NCBI GenBank assembly: GCA_019693395.1
Contig: JAAMXP010003512.1
Coordinates: 1-55,531 of the forward strand
Reading direction: 5' to 3'
DNA length: 55,531 bases
Source: Ettlia oleoabundans
Taxonomy: Eukaryota; Chlorophyta; Chlorophyceae; Chlamydomonadales
How positions within the stretch are numbered: position 1 is the first letter of the stretch; each line of letters opens with the position of its first letter. The position numbers and the translations under genes are program-made. Of the stretch, positions 45,992-55,531 are shown piece by piece. Below the pieces are notes generated by a model that was not told where the DNA came from, searched no databases, and was given only the letters and a program-made list of their open reading frames with translations.

Positions 45992-48900
45992 ATGCTCGGC
46001 TGCCCTGGAGAGCGCTGTTCGCTGCTATGGCTTGGCTACAGCTACACAGTGCTACTGTTGATTGGAAGTTGCAGCGCCGCCGTGCTCTTGCACTCCCAGC
46101 ACTATGCGGCGCTGGGTCTTCAACCCGGGGCAGCGGCGGCTGACGTCAAGCGTGCCTACCGGCAGCTGGCACTCAAGCTACATCCGGACAAGGCAAGCCA
46201 CGCCTGCCAAGAACACCATTGTGGCAAACTGCATCCCATGCTTTGAAGGTGCTAAAATGCAAGTGCTGACCTGCTGCTACCCCCACACTTTGCCTGCACT
46301 ACGCTGCTCCTGCCACCGCCCTGCCACGGCCTTGCCGCTCGCCCGCAGAACCCCAGCCCCGGTGCAGCAGATCGCTGGCTGCGTGTGCAGCAAGCATATG
46401 AGGCGCTGACTGACAAAAGCGGCGAGCACAGCGGCAGCAGCAGTGGTTACAGCAATGCTGGGTTTGGCGGGCGCTCAGCCCACCACCAGCACCCACACCA
46501 ATCTTCCTCTCGCTTCTGGCGGACTCACCAGCATCAGCGGTGGCAGCCACCACACATCCAGTCAGTCACTGAGGACCTGGATGCAGCTGCCTTCCACCGT
46601 CAGGTGCTGGCTGGAGGCCGCGACGCAGCAGGGGGCGCCTGGTTGTTGCAGATCTATGCAGATGCCAGCCCATACTGCCGGGTGCTGAGCTTTCACTGGG
46701 AGCAGGCGGCTCGGGAGATGGGCGAAGCATTGACCTTGGCGCGTATCGATGCATCCAGCCATCCCATGCTGGTGAGTGGGTAGGTTGTACAGGTTGGTCG
46801 TGTGAGGTGCGAGCAAAACAAGTGAGGCAAAGCCTGCCAAGTTGCATTCATGGTGGATTTATTGGTCAACGGTTCAGATGCATGAAACTGGCCCTGGCTG
46901 CTCTTCATCCATAGTCATGGCCACACCAGGTGCCCGTCCCACCAGCTCATGGGCTGGTGTCCTGTCTCACCAGATGGCTGCCAAGCAATGCTTTGGCCAA
47001 ATCATGTTCGTATGGCCTGCAGGTCCGCTTCGTTGCATCCCACCTGCGCCTCTTCCGCAGCCTGCACCCAGATCTGAACGACATGCCAACTGTGTTTGGC
47101 ATGCCAGCGGGCTGCACCAGCATGTCATGTGCTGTGGTCTACGCTGGGCACTTCACGGCTAAGGGCCTGCAGCACTTTGCGGCCACCCAGCTGCTGCGCC
47201 TGGCGCCACTGCCGCCGTTAAGTCGGCGGCTGCTGGGTGCCTGGCTACAGAGGGCACGGGTGGAGGGCAAGGTGGCGGTGCTGGCTTTGCTTCCGGAAAA
47301 GCAGCAGCCTCCGATGGCGCTGCTGAGTGCCGTTGGCCGGGCGCAAGGCCGCATACAGGCAGCATATTCTGTGTGGAGGTGAACGCAAAGTATTTCACAA
47401 CATGTGTGCTCAACTCCACTGACATGTACAACCTGGGAAGCAGGGATGCAGGTTGTGAATGTGCACCCTGGAGGCCGTGAAGGCATGTGCTGTGTGGTCG
47501 TACCACGCTGCATGTGTTTATGCCTATGAGAAGCCGGCACGGTGTGCTCTCTCTCCTCGTGTGCTTGCAGGCCAGCCCACGCAGCTTTATGGACTGCTGC
47601 AACAGGAGCCACTGGCGCTCCGGCACTGGTGGTTTGGCCCAGTCACAGTGAGCTGCCAGTTGTGGTGCAGGGCCACAACATCAAGTATGCAGCAGAAATA
47701 GAGCGCCACAGCCGACAGCTGCTGCCACCCTTACATGCGGGTACAGCATGTGACCTGCCTGCCTGTTGGCCTGGTGGCAGCAGCGGTGGTGTGGACCCTG
47801 TGGTGTCAGGGGCGACTCCCAGCAGCGGATTTTGTGTGATGCTGCTGGGGCGTAAAGGGCAGCAGCATCTGACTGATGCTCGGAGGAAGCTGGAGGTGCT
47901 GCTTGAGCAATTGACTACTATCGTCAGCAGCAGCAGCAGATGGAATAGTAACAGCAAGCGGCAAGCCAGCTCAGAGATGCAGCAGGCTGCCAAGGCATTA
48001 CTTGCTGGAAAGATGCACACGGCCTGGGCAGATGCGAGGCGCCAGCCTGCGCTGTGCCGACATCTCCTGCGTTGGTCAAGCAGTGATGTCAGCATTGGCT
48101 GCCTGTGCGGCTCTTGGTGGCAGCGATTGCCGCTAGCTGCACTTGAGCGGTGCAGCTTGAGGCAGGCGGCGCCTGCTCTAGTGGCATACCAGCAGCAACA
48201 ACCGTCCATTGGTCGCAGCCATGGCAGGATCAAACAAGGGCAGCTACTGCTCGCAGCTTATCAAGGCAGCTTGTCAGACTCGCAGCAACTGGCTGCCTGG
48301 CTGGCCTCCGTTGCTGCCACCAGTGCAGGCAGCCGGTCGGGGCAGCAGCTGCTGCACCCTGCGCCGCAGCTGCCAGCGTTGCAGGATGTAGAGAGCTCGT
48401 TTGGCAGCTTGCAGGGTCTACTGCTGTGGAGCCTGCACCTGATAAGCGGAGCAGAGCTTCTGTGGCATGAGGCACAGTCTGCAGTGGGCAGCATTGTGGG
48501 AACCATCAACTGGCAGCAGGTATCTCTGGGAGGGGCGCTGGCGGTTGGGGTGCTGGGCTTGAAGCGCCTGCTGGACGTCCTCAGTGGTGAAGGTGGTGAG
48601 CTGGTGTTGCAACCCTGGGAACGCTGTGCAAATTGAAGAAAGCCAACCGCAGGCATGTACACATTATTGTGCAGTACCGTATGGAGGAGGTTGTTTAACC
48701 TATAGGCCCAACGATCGTGTAGCCGCCAGCTGACCTGATGTCGACAACTGACCCGCCTGCAGATGGTGATGGTGGTGATGGCTTTCCCGTCCCTCGCACC
48801 ACTGCGCCCCCACGAACGAGCGGCAATGCTGGCGAGCGCAGCAGCTCACGAGGAAGGAGAGTCAGCCAGATGCGGCATGCTGACTGGGACCCTAGCCCTG

Positions 48901-49391
48901 GGCGGTACCTCGTGGTGCTGCCACTGCCAGCTGACGACGGCGGAGGCAGCATGCAGCAGCGCCCAGCGGCAGCAGGAGCAGCATTGCAGGGAGTGGCACT
49001 GGCAGGAACAGCAGCCGGGGAGTTGTTTGAGTTGTTGGCAGCTCACTTCCAGCGGGAGCCTCGTTTGGTGTTTCGTGTGGCGCCTGTCTCTGATGCGCTG
49101 TGCAAGCTGCTTGCTGGCGTGAGTGACACTGCTGGTGGCAGTGGCGGTAGTAGCCTTGCTGGGGAAGGGCAGCAATGGGAAGCGGAGCCATTCCCAGAGA
49201 AGCAACAACCGGGCGAGCAGGAGTTGGACCAGCAGCAGCAAGGCCAGCAGCGGAAGCAGCCGTCCGTGGCTGTAGTGCTGCGCCCGGGTAGAGAACGGTT
49301 TCAGGCTCTGCCCCTGCAAGATGTGCAGCATGCAGTTCTGCGGCTGGAGGCTGTGCTGGATGGGGGCGGGGAGTGGCGGCGGGCAAAATAG
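45992..49391 (+). CDS. Membrane DnaJ protein with thioredoxin-like domain (DNAJC16-like)
   Basis: J-domain co-chaperone, probably ER-resident: the J domain stimulates Hsp70 (BiP). Exons 45992-46192, 46349-46771, 47023-47378, 47571-48595 and 48763-49391 give 877 residues. Seen: a hydrophobic N-terminal segment (YTVLLLIGSCSAAVLL), J domain HYAALGLQPGAAAADVKRAY...LKLHPDK (HPD intact) then AADRWLRVQQAYEALTD, a thioredoxin-like fold (AWLLQIYADASPYCRVLSFHWEQAA) with a single Cys in place of CxxC, DMPTVFGMPAG, and a second fold including GRYLVVLPL. Intron 1 uses a GC donor (GACAAG|GCAAGC). An apparent stop at 48634 is avoided by a gtgagc donor at 48596 whose phase matches the downstream exon, so the ORF from 48738 belongs to this gene. 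TAG is followed by TGA three codons later. Confidence 0.82.
46193..46348 (+). other. GC-AG intron
   Basis: GACAAG|GCAAGC ... cccgcag|AACCCC. It falls exactly after HPDK of the J domain and joins it to NPSPGAADRW. Confidence 0.85.
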
Positions 49392-50075
49392 CACCTCCAG
49401 TGAGGTTCTTCATCGCCAATATTCCTGCCTGACACTTGGTAATTGGTAATGGTATTGTCACAATTTGTGTAAATCGGTCATATCTAATAAGGCTGAGAGC
49501 ACCTTTGTTTGCGTCGCATTTGCAAGTTTTCGACTCGGACCAGTAGATGGCATGCGCCCCTAAGAAGCAGGCCGCCTGTCATCTTTGAGCTGGCCTGCAC
49601 ATTGCATGCACTGTAGATGCCTTTGCAAAGCTTGGTAGCGACAGTTTCCGATTGAAATGTGCCCAGTCAGCTGTTTTTGAGGGACCTATTCAAGGCTGCA
49701 GCTGACTGTCGCAGGTGCCGCAGTTGGGACCAGGATGGCGATACCGCCAGCTGTGCTGTGCCTGGTTGGCAAGCTGCACCCAAGCCATCTCATTTACTAC
49801 TGCATGGGTGGCGGTCATTGAATTCTCCGCCGCAGGGGTTGAGCAGGCTCTGGAATGGGTTCCGACACCTGTCCTGGCCAGGAGAACTAGCGTAGAACAG
49901 CCAGTACGCGTTGCATCGTGCTTGATTGCAGATCAACTACGAAAGATATGTCGACGCGCCAGCATTGAGTCATTTGTTGTTCAGCGCTAAGCCCTGGTTC
50001 CGCACGGCCTAGTCTACCGGGCACGCGGCTAAGCGGGAACGCCTAGCGGCAAAATTCAAACCAGGACACGACGAC
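49392..50075 (+). other. Intergenic, DnaJ gene to PSD gene
   Basis: 684 bp holding a TGTAA at 49468-49472 (77 nt after the DnaJ stop) and the likely PSD promoter. A 78-codon ORF at 49659 has no recognisable features. Confidence 0.45.
49468..49472 (+). terminator. Candidate polyadenylation signal TGTAA
   Basis: TGTAA 77 nt after the DnaJ gene stop, in an AT-rich stretch. Confidence 0.45.
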
Positions 50076-53000
50076 ATGGGCCTAACCGACAGGCTGAAGA
50101 AGCTGGTCGGGCTGCGTGGCAGCGGCAGCGGCAGCCGCGTGCTTCGGGTGGCCCAGCTGCCCTCTCGTGTGTTTGTTGACGGCTCAGTAACCCTCCAAGG
50201 CCTAGAGGCAGCTGGTTTATACGGCATGGCGCGTGTGACAGTACATGAGGCAGAGCTATGGAGCCTCGGGAGCGATACCGCTGCCAGCACAGCTGACGCA
50301 CCCAATGCGCAGCACCCAGTAACCCAGCATGCCGCGCAACCCGTGGTCAACAGCAGAGCCAGATTCTATGCTGTTGTCAGCCTGGGTCGCCAGACCTTTG
50401 CCAGCCGACGTGTGCGGCGGTCTGCAGGCCCAAGCGCAAGCCCAGCTTCTCCTCCAGTTGCTGGTCCAGTGGCACGTTTCGTGTGGAATGCCAGCGCAGC
50501 AGTGGTGTTGCAGAAGAGCGGTGCCACTCTGGCGCAGCTAGCCATCTACAAGGCAGGGAGGGTGGAGGGCGCATTGGGCGACAAGCTGCAGGTGGGCCGC
50601 AGCTGAGGTGGCTGTTGATGGGGGTGTTTGAACTGTGGTGAGGCAGATGGATGCCAGGCTGAGACTGCCACCCTGTTGCTGCAGTGTTGATCTCGATCCA
50701 CAGTTTGATGTGCACGGGCATGTATGCAGCTGATCTTGGGCGGATGTAGCGGTCCCCACTACATCGTGCTCAAACATGCACTTCTGTGCCCCAATCCGCC
50801 TCCTCTAACTCGGTTGTGCTGCTTGCTCACTGCCGCGTCACCTGCCTCCCTTACTGATGTGCAGTGTTGGTGCCAGATCGATCTAGCCTGCTACTTTGGA
50901 GATGAGAACACAAGGGAGTCGGGTGCACAAGATGAATCAAGCAGTACAGGCATTGCTGCTGCCATGGCCGGGGTCAATGAGGTTTCGCCCATGCCCCCTC
51001 CAGTCCTGCGCACTTCCGCACCCCCGGCCAACAGCGAAAGCAGCGGGTTTCTTCACAGTGTTAACAAAAGTGACAGCAGCGGTTTGCTTCACAACAGCGC
51101 AGCTGACGGTGAGCCAGGGGCGGATGCCAGGTGTGATGTGGCAGCGCAGCATGCTGGCGGGACTACAGCACTTCAAATGCAGCAGGCCGGGACAAAAGGT
51201 TCACTGCAGGATGAGGGCGTTACTCAGGCTAGAGCCAACAGCAGGACCAACAACGGCGGTGAGGCAGTACTGCAAGATGTATGGGTACCAATGGTTGATC
51301 CCGGAGACTCGTCCCATGTATGTGGGCGAGTCCGGGTGTCAGTGCGGGCAGCAAGCCCTGCCGGATTGGAGCAGCAGCTGTGGCGGCGGCTGCTGCCGCT
51401 GGCGGACTTGAACGGGGATGGCTGCCTCACGGCAGAGGAGTTTGCTGCCTTGCTAGAGGTGAGCCGCCATGCTTGATTTATTCCACTATGTCGTAAATGA
51501 ACAGGTTGAACTGACCACAGAACGTCATTTGAGTTTCCTCTCGCATCACGAACTATTGTATGGAGACCCTTGCACGATAGTCCTTCTGCTCCCCAGTTTT
51601 GCCGGGCCATGCATTGATTGTGTAATTGTCTGGTGCCTTTCTGCTGCCCTCAGGCCATGGGCACGGAGTTGTCTCAAGACGAGGTCGCAGCGCTGTTCCG
51701 CCAAGCAGACAGCAATGGAGACGGCATGGTGGATTCTGAGGAGTTGGCGGCAGCGCTCACAGCGTGCCATACTGAGGGGGACTTCCACAGGTAATAAAGA
51801 AGGTTGGAGGGAAAGTTTTGAGGTGACTGTAGGCTGGAAGGCATTTTTGAAGTGGGTTGGCAGCATTGAGGAAGCATCAACTCAACTGCTGTGAATCTGT
51901 GCACCTCCTGCTGCTCTCATTTCACTCCGCCTTGGCTGTGCAAGTGCGCCATACATAGCCAATGCATGTATGTATGTGCGTGTTGAACATCCGCCTAATG
52001 GTTATGCGCTACAGGCTGATGCGCCGGTGCCCCGTGGATGGCGCACAGCTGCTACCCAATGACGACCTTGCCAACATCATGTACGCTGCTGTGATTGATT
52101 CGGTCGTTGACTTTGGATGGGCTGGCTGCGGTCGGGCCTGCGTAGATGCCTGCCACACAGTGCCAATGCGATGCTTGTTTTGCTGTCTGTGCATGCTGAG
52201 AAGCTTCTTTGTTTGACAAACATCAGTCAATGAGTCGTAACAGTGGGAATCCCGGTGAAAGTCCCAATGGCGTGTGTTCCACCTGCAGTTATGTCACGCT
52301 AGCTCTGGACGAGGGGACGGGAGAGAGCCTCAAGGTACAGCGGCTGCTAGTTTGACACTTGACTGCCTGGCTGGATGACTAACTGGGTGGCTGGCTGGCT
52401 AGCTGGCATGCTTTTGGAGGGCATCTAAGTGCCTGGCTGGTGGAATGGGTGCTACCTGGGTGGGTTTTTAAGTTGCTGAAAGTCTCTGCATTCCTTGTGT
52501 TTGTGGCCTGACTTTTCCCCCAACATTCTCCTACCATGGCTCACATAAACACCACCCGCAACCCCCAATGCCCAACCCAACGCCATCTAGCGGCTTGGTG
52601 CCTTGCACACTCCCCCACTGTGTTCCAATCCAACATGTGTTCCTTCTGCTCCAATGCACTTGCCATTCATACGCCGCAGTTTCTCTGATTCAGCCCAACC
52701 CCAACTCCATACCCCACACCACCTTCTGTCTGTATACTTCATGATATGTAGGGCGGATACACCACTCCTGAGCAGGTCAGCCGCTCCTGGCTGATCAGCA
52801 TGACGGAGTGGGCCACCCAACCCCTGCTGGGCAGCACAGCGGCACTGTGGCGGGGGAACGAGTACCGAGCCGGGGGGTTGCGGCAAGGCGCTGCAGCAGC
52901 ACACATCCTTGTGTTCGATAGGTGCGGCCATTGACTGTGCATCACCGTGATCTGAGCACAACAATGCCTGCCGCTGTCGGTGAGGCTGCCCTAAATTGGC

Positions 53001-55199
53001 TGACATGATGGAACATCAATACTCAACAATTCAAAACTGATGCGCACCTGTCGGTGTACATTGTGCGCCTGTTTTTCTGGACGATGATCTGGTCTGCCAT
53101 CAAGCTACCTTGCTTGGGGTCCCACTTGCCTCCTTGCATGCAGGGCCACCAAGCGTGTTGTGGAGGAGGCGGTGTCGCCGGCGCTCACTCTGGCCATGCG
53201 GGCCCTGTACCAGACGAACGACGGGGCGCTGCTGCTCAGGGAGGGGACCTACCGGAAGCTGAAGCAGATGTCAGGTGGGTATGGTACGATATGGCATGTT
53301 TTTGTACAGTACGGTACGGTATGGTATGGTATGGGGCAGTACCGCCAGGCTGCAGGGCAGCAGGGATGCGGGAGGGCTTCAGCGGCAACTGAAAACATAT
53401 CTAATGTGGGTGGGTACCCGTGGTCGTACCGCACCAGTGGCTGTGAGAGGGTATTCCATGTTTTTGCGAGGCAGTGGCGGTTTCTAGGCAGCACGGCAAA
53501 TGATGGGTGGTGCGTGAGACGTGCTTGACTCCGTTGATCCATGCAATACCTGCACAGAGAGGTATGGGGCACGCGCAGACAGTCCCGAGAGTGCGGCAGA
53601 CATCCCCAAGTTCTTGCAGGCGTTCCGGGGACAGATCAACATGAAGGTGCTGGCATAGCGTATGCAGCCCGGCCTGCCAGGGTTGGGTTGGTGCATGATT
53701 GGCTGTACTCCGCTGCTTCTTGCCACGACTTGTTTCTGCTGCCACGAATTCAACAATCAGCTGAAATGGGCAATTTCGTATTTCAGGACCTGAAGCTGGC
53801 TTAGTGTTAGTTGGTATTGTTTGTTAAATTTTAAAACCGCAGGACTATGTTGAGCCCGATCCTGCCGCCTATCCCTGCTTCAACGAATTCTTTTACAGGT
53901 GAGATGATTGAAGGCAGCACTTCTTACAACTGTGTATTACCTGCACATATGTTGCTTACCACAGCAGCTGCTGGTGCCAGCAGGACGAGGCAGATGTTTG
54001 TGTCGACCTCAACTGTGCGAGTGCAGTCGTGACAACGCATGCAGCAACCCAGCGACCCAGCAGGCACCCGTCGTTGGTATCAATGCGTTGCCATCTGCGG
54101 CTTTCCACAGTTGCAGCAGCGTCCATCATGCTGCCGGCTTCTCTGTGCTATGCCTGTGCCTCCTGTGGTGGCTCACCGCAGAAAGATAAAGCCAGAGGCA
54201 CGACCTATTGCCGCTGCTGACGACCCCCGGGTGATTGTCAGCGCAGCAGACTGCAGGTGGGTGCCGTTATTATATTGACTCTACTTTAAACTGTTCCCAG
54301 TCACAGATGATGCCATGTACCAAACTTGTCCTTCGCTTCTGCTGCTGCTTCTGCTTCAATTAGCCAATGAGGTGGCAGGCAGGAAGGGTTTGCTGGGTGG
54401 CCGGGCCCCGCGTTGTGTGTCTTGTAGCACAGAGTATCGAGCCTCCTGTTTGCTGTTTGCTGCTCTGCTGGCAGTCTTCCTTCTCGACTTCATTGCAAGC
54501 TAGTTAGCCTAGTCCCATTTTCTGCCGGACCCGCGATCCCTACCATTTCGGTGCCGCCCAACGGTTTCCTTCCTGCAGGCTGATTGTGTTCAACAACCTG
54601 AGCGACGCTACGCGATGCTGGATTAAGGGCCGGAACTTCAGTTTGGCGGGGCTGCTGGGTGACACAAGCGTTGTCCCAGCAGCTGGCGGCAGTACTGTCG
54701 GACTTCTAGCTAACTCCCATATTGCAGCAGGGGCCAGCGCTGCAGGACTACTGGATGGTGCACCTGGCGCAGCCAATACCAATCCGGCCGACGGCACTAC
54801 TGGCGGCAGTGATATGGCGGCAGAAGGTACTGCAGCTGCTGGCCCAGCATATGGTAATGCAGGTGACATTGGGGTGGCAGATAGCGGCACTCATGGATCT
54901 GACAATGCAACACCCGCAGCGATAAAAGCGGGTTCAGGGGTTGGCAATACATACGAGCCGGGGCGCAGCAGCTTAGTTGGGGAGTCGGCAGGTGGCCCTT
55001 GTCTGGGCCGCCAGCTTGGCCACAATGGCAGAGGCGGGGGCGCGAGTGACAGCGGTGTGGCCAACAGCAGAGGCAAGCAGAGCGACAGCGTTGGCATGGA
55101 CAGCATCAACAAGGTGTTGGACGGCAAACCTCTGACTGCTGCAAAGTTTGAGGGCGGCTCGATGGCCATCTTCCGGCTGGCCCCTCAGGACTATCACAG
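50076..55199 (+). CDS. Phosphatidylserine decarboxylase, plant PSD2 type (C2, EF-hands), 3' end outside window
   Basis: Decarboxylates phosphatidylserine to phosphatidylethanolamine on endomembranes; Ca2+ regulation is expected from the C2 and EF-hand modules. Exons 50076-50591, 50865-51458, 51654-51790, 52015-52080, 52289-52334, 52752-52921, 53144-53274, 53558-53646, 53843-53898, 54182-54256 and 54579-55199 encode 834 residues so far. Seen: an N-terminal C2-like region, EF-hand loops DLNGDGCLTAEE (353-364) and DSNGDGMVDSEE (389-400), CPVDGAQL, TLALDEGTGES, PSD-domain blocks ADSPESAADIPKFLQAF, DYVEPDPAAYPCFNEFFYR, KIKPEARPI, VSAADCRLIVFN, WIKGRNFSLAGLLGD, and FEGGSMAIFRLAPQDYHR. About 158 low-complexity residues separate GLLGD from FEGGS, normally almost adjacent. 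The C2 region carries a second ~100-residue Ser/Gly/Ala insertion. The pyruvoyl-forming site must lie beyond 55531. Confidence 0.92.
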
Positions 55200-55531
55200 G
55201 TGAGTTGCTGCAGCAGTGCCGCCTGCTCCTCATTGGCATTCAAAAATACACACATAGTGAAGTAAGTGGTGGCAGAACAGCAAGGAAGCTGTGATGACAG
55301 GGCCGGCAGGGACCCGTGTGTGGCCTGCCTACATGAGGCAGGTGGCATCGTTGGCGCATGCTGCACCACTGCCAAACTGCTGCCAGATGCATCAATCTAC
55401 TTTGGAGCCGCTTGGATAGACCGGCACATGCTGTCATTTCCACACACTCATCCATGCACCCCTCTCCCCCGTAACCGCTAGCAAGCTGCAGATGTCACCT
55501 GCATGTGCGCAATCACGTGCTGAGCGAAAAC
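55200..55531 (+). other. Intron sequence at the window end
   Basis: Begins with donor gtgagt after DYHR. I do not find the next PSD exon before the window ends. Confidence 0.6.

Noticed and set aside
48738..49391. Separate 217-aa gene downstream of the DnaJ gene
   Set aside because: A gtgagc donor at 48596 and a ctgcag acceptor at 48762 join it to the DnaJ gene in phase, and the summed exons divide by three; there is no room for a promoter.
54540..55239. Minus-strand ORFs opposite the PSD insertion
   Set aside because: Low-complexity complement of the Ser/Gly/Ala insertion; the plus frame connects to conserved PSD motifs.
1..55531. Complete reassignment of TAA/TAG to Gln in this genome
   Set aside because: Roughly a hundred other exons with many Gln codons contain no internal TAA or TAG, and several genes end with these codons at conserved C-termini; only limited readthrough or pseudogene status is tenable.

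Overview
This window comes from the nuclear genome of a eukaryote, most likely a unicellular green alga (Chlorophyta; trebouxiophyte-like is my best guess). The reasons are: 17 genes with short exons and about 95 small introns (mostly GT-AG with strong gtgagt-type donors and tgcag-type acceptors); TGTAA, the chlorophyte polyadenylation signal, just after several stop codons; plant-type proteins (C2/EF-hand phosphatidylserine decarboxylase, plant-type inositol phosphorylceramide synthase); and methionine synthase reductase, which fits a B12-using alga and not a land plant. I rebuilt exons by joining conserved protein segments at splice sites with matching phase. For most genes the summed exon length is a multiple of three. 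I found no tRNA, rRNA, transposon, CRISPR array or prokaryotic operon.

Layout: 351-1652 (-) lesioned KCTD-type BTB gene; 2407-4788 (+) alpha/beta hydrolase; 5279-7570 (-) plastid-type DUF4864 protein; 7876-9399 (+) TMEM18; 9781-11364 (+) Nudix hydrolase; 11905-14392 (-) IPC/sphingomyelin synthase; 14800-18067 (-) Golgi-type double sulfotransferase; 18255-22973 (+) DNA 3'-phosphatase fused to a pol-beta-like lyase/HhH domain; 23479-25120 (-) SAM methyltransferase; 25734-29512 (+) TFIIH p44; 30224-34813+ (-) methionine synthase reductase; 35401-37817 (+) UFD1-UBX protein; 37969-38274 (-) signal peptidase subunit SPCS1; 38510-41789 (-) second methyltransferase, a paralog; 42255-44141 (-) secreted protein of unknown function; 44862-45775 (-) small unknown protein; 45992-49391 (+) membrane DnaJ/thioredoxin-fold protein; 50076-55199+ (+) phosphatidylserine decarboxylase, cut by the window end.

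The genes do not form one pathway. Themes recur: endomembrane and lipid biology (IPC synthase, PSD, sulfotransferase, SPCS1, DnaJ, TMEM18), DNA repair and transcription (3'-phosphatase fusion, TFIIH p44), and one-carbon/B12 metabolism (MTRR plus SAM methyltransferases). Many neighbours are head-to-head with 190-610 bp between start codons, so shared promoters are likely.

The most unusual signals are: the phosphatase-lyase fusion; the two-domain sulfotransferase with a stop-free 141-nt GC-AG intron; a high share of GC-AG introns plus one apparent GA-AG intron supported by a paralog; in-frame TAG and TAA codons at plausible Gln positions in the KCTD gene, and TGA 'backup' stops closely behind TAA/TAG stops in several other genes; and large low-complexity insertions inside PSD and MTRR.
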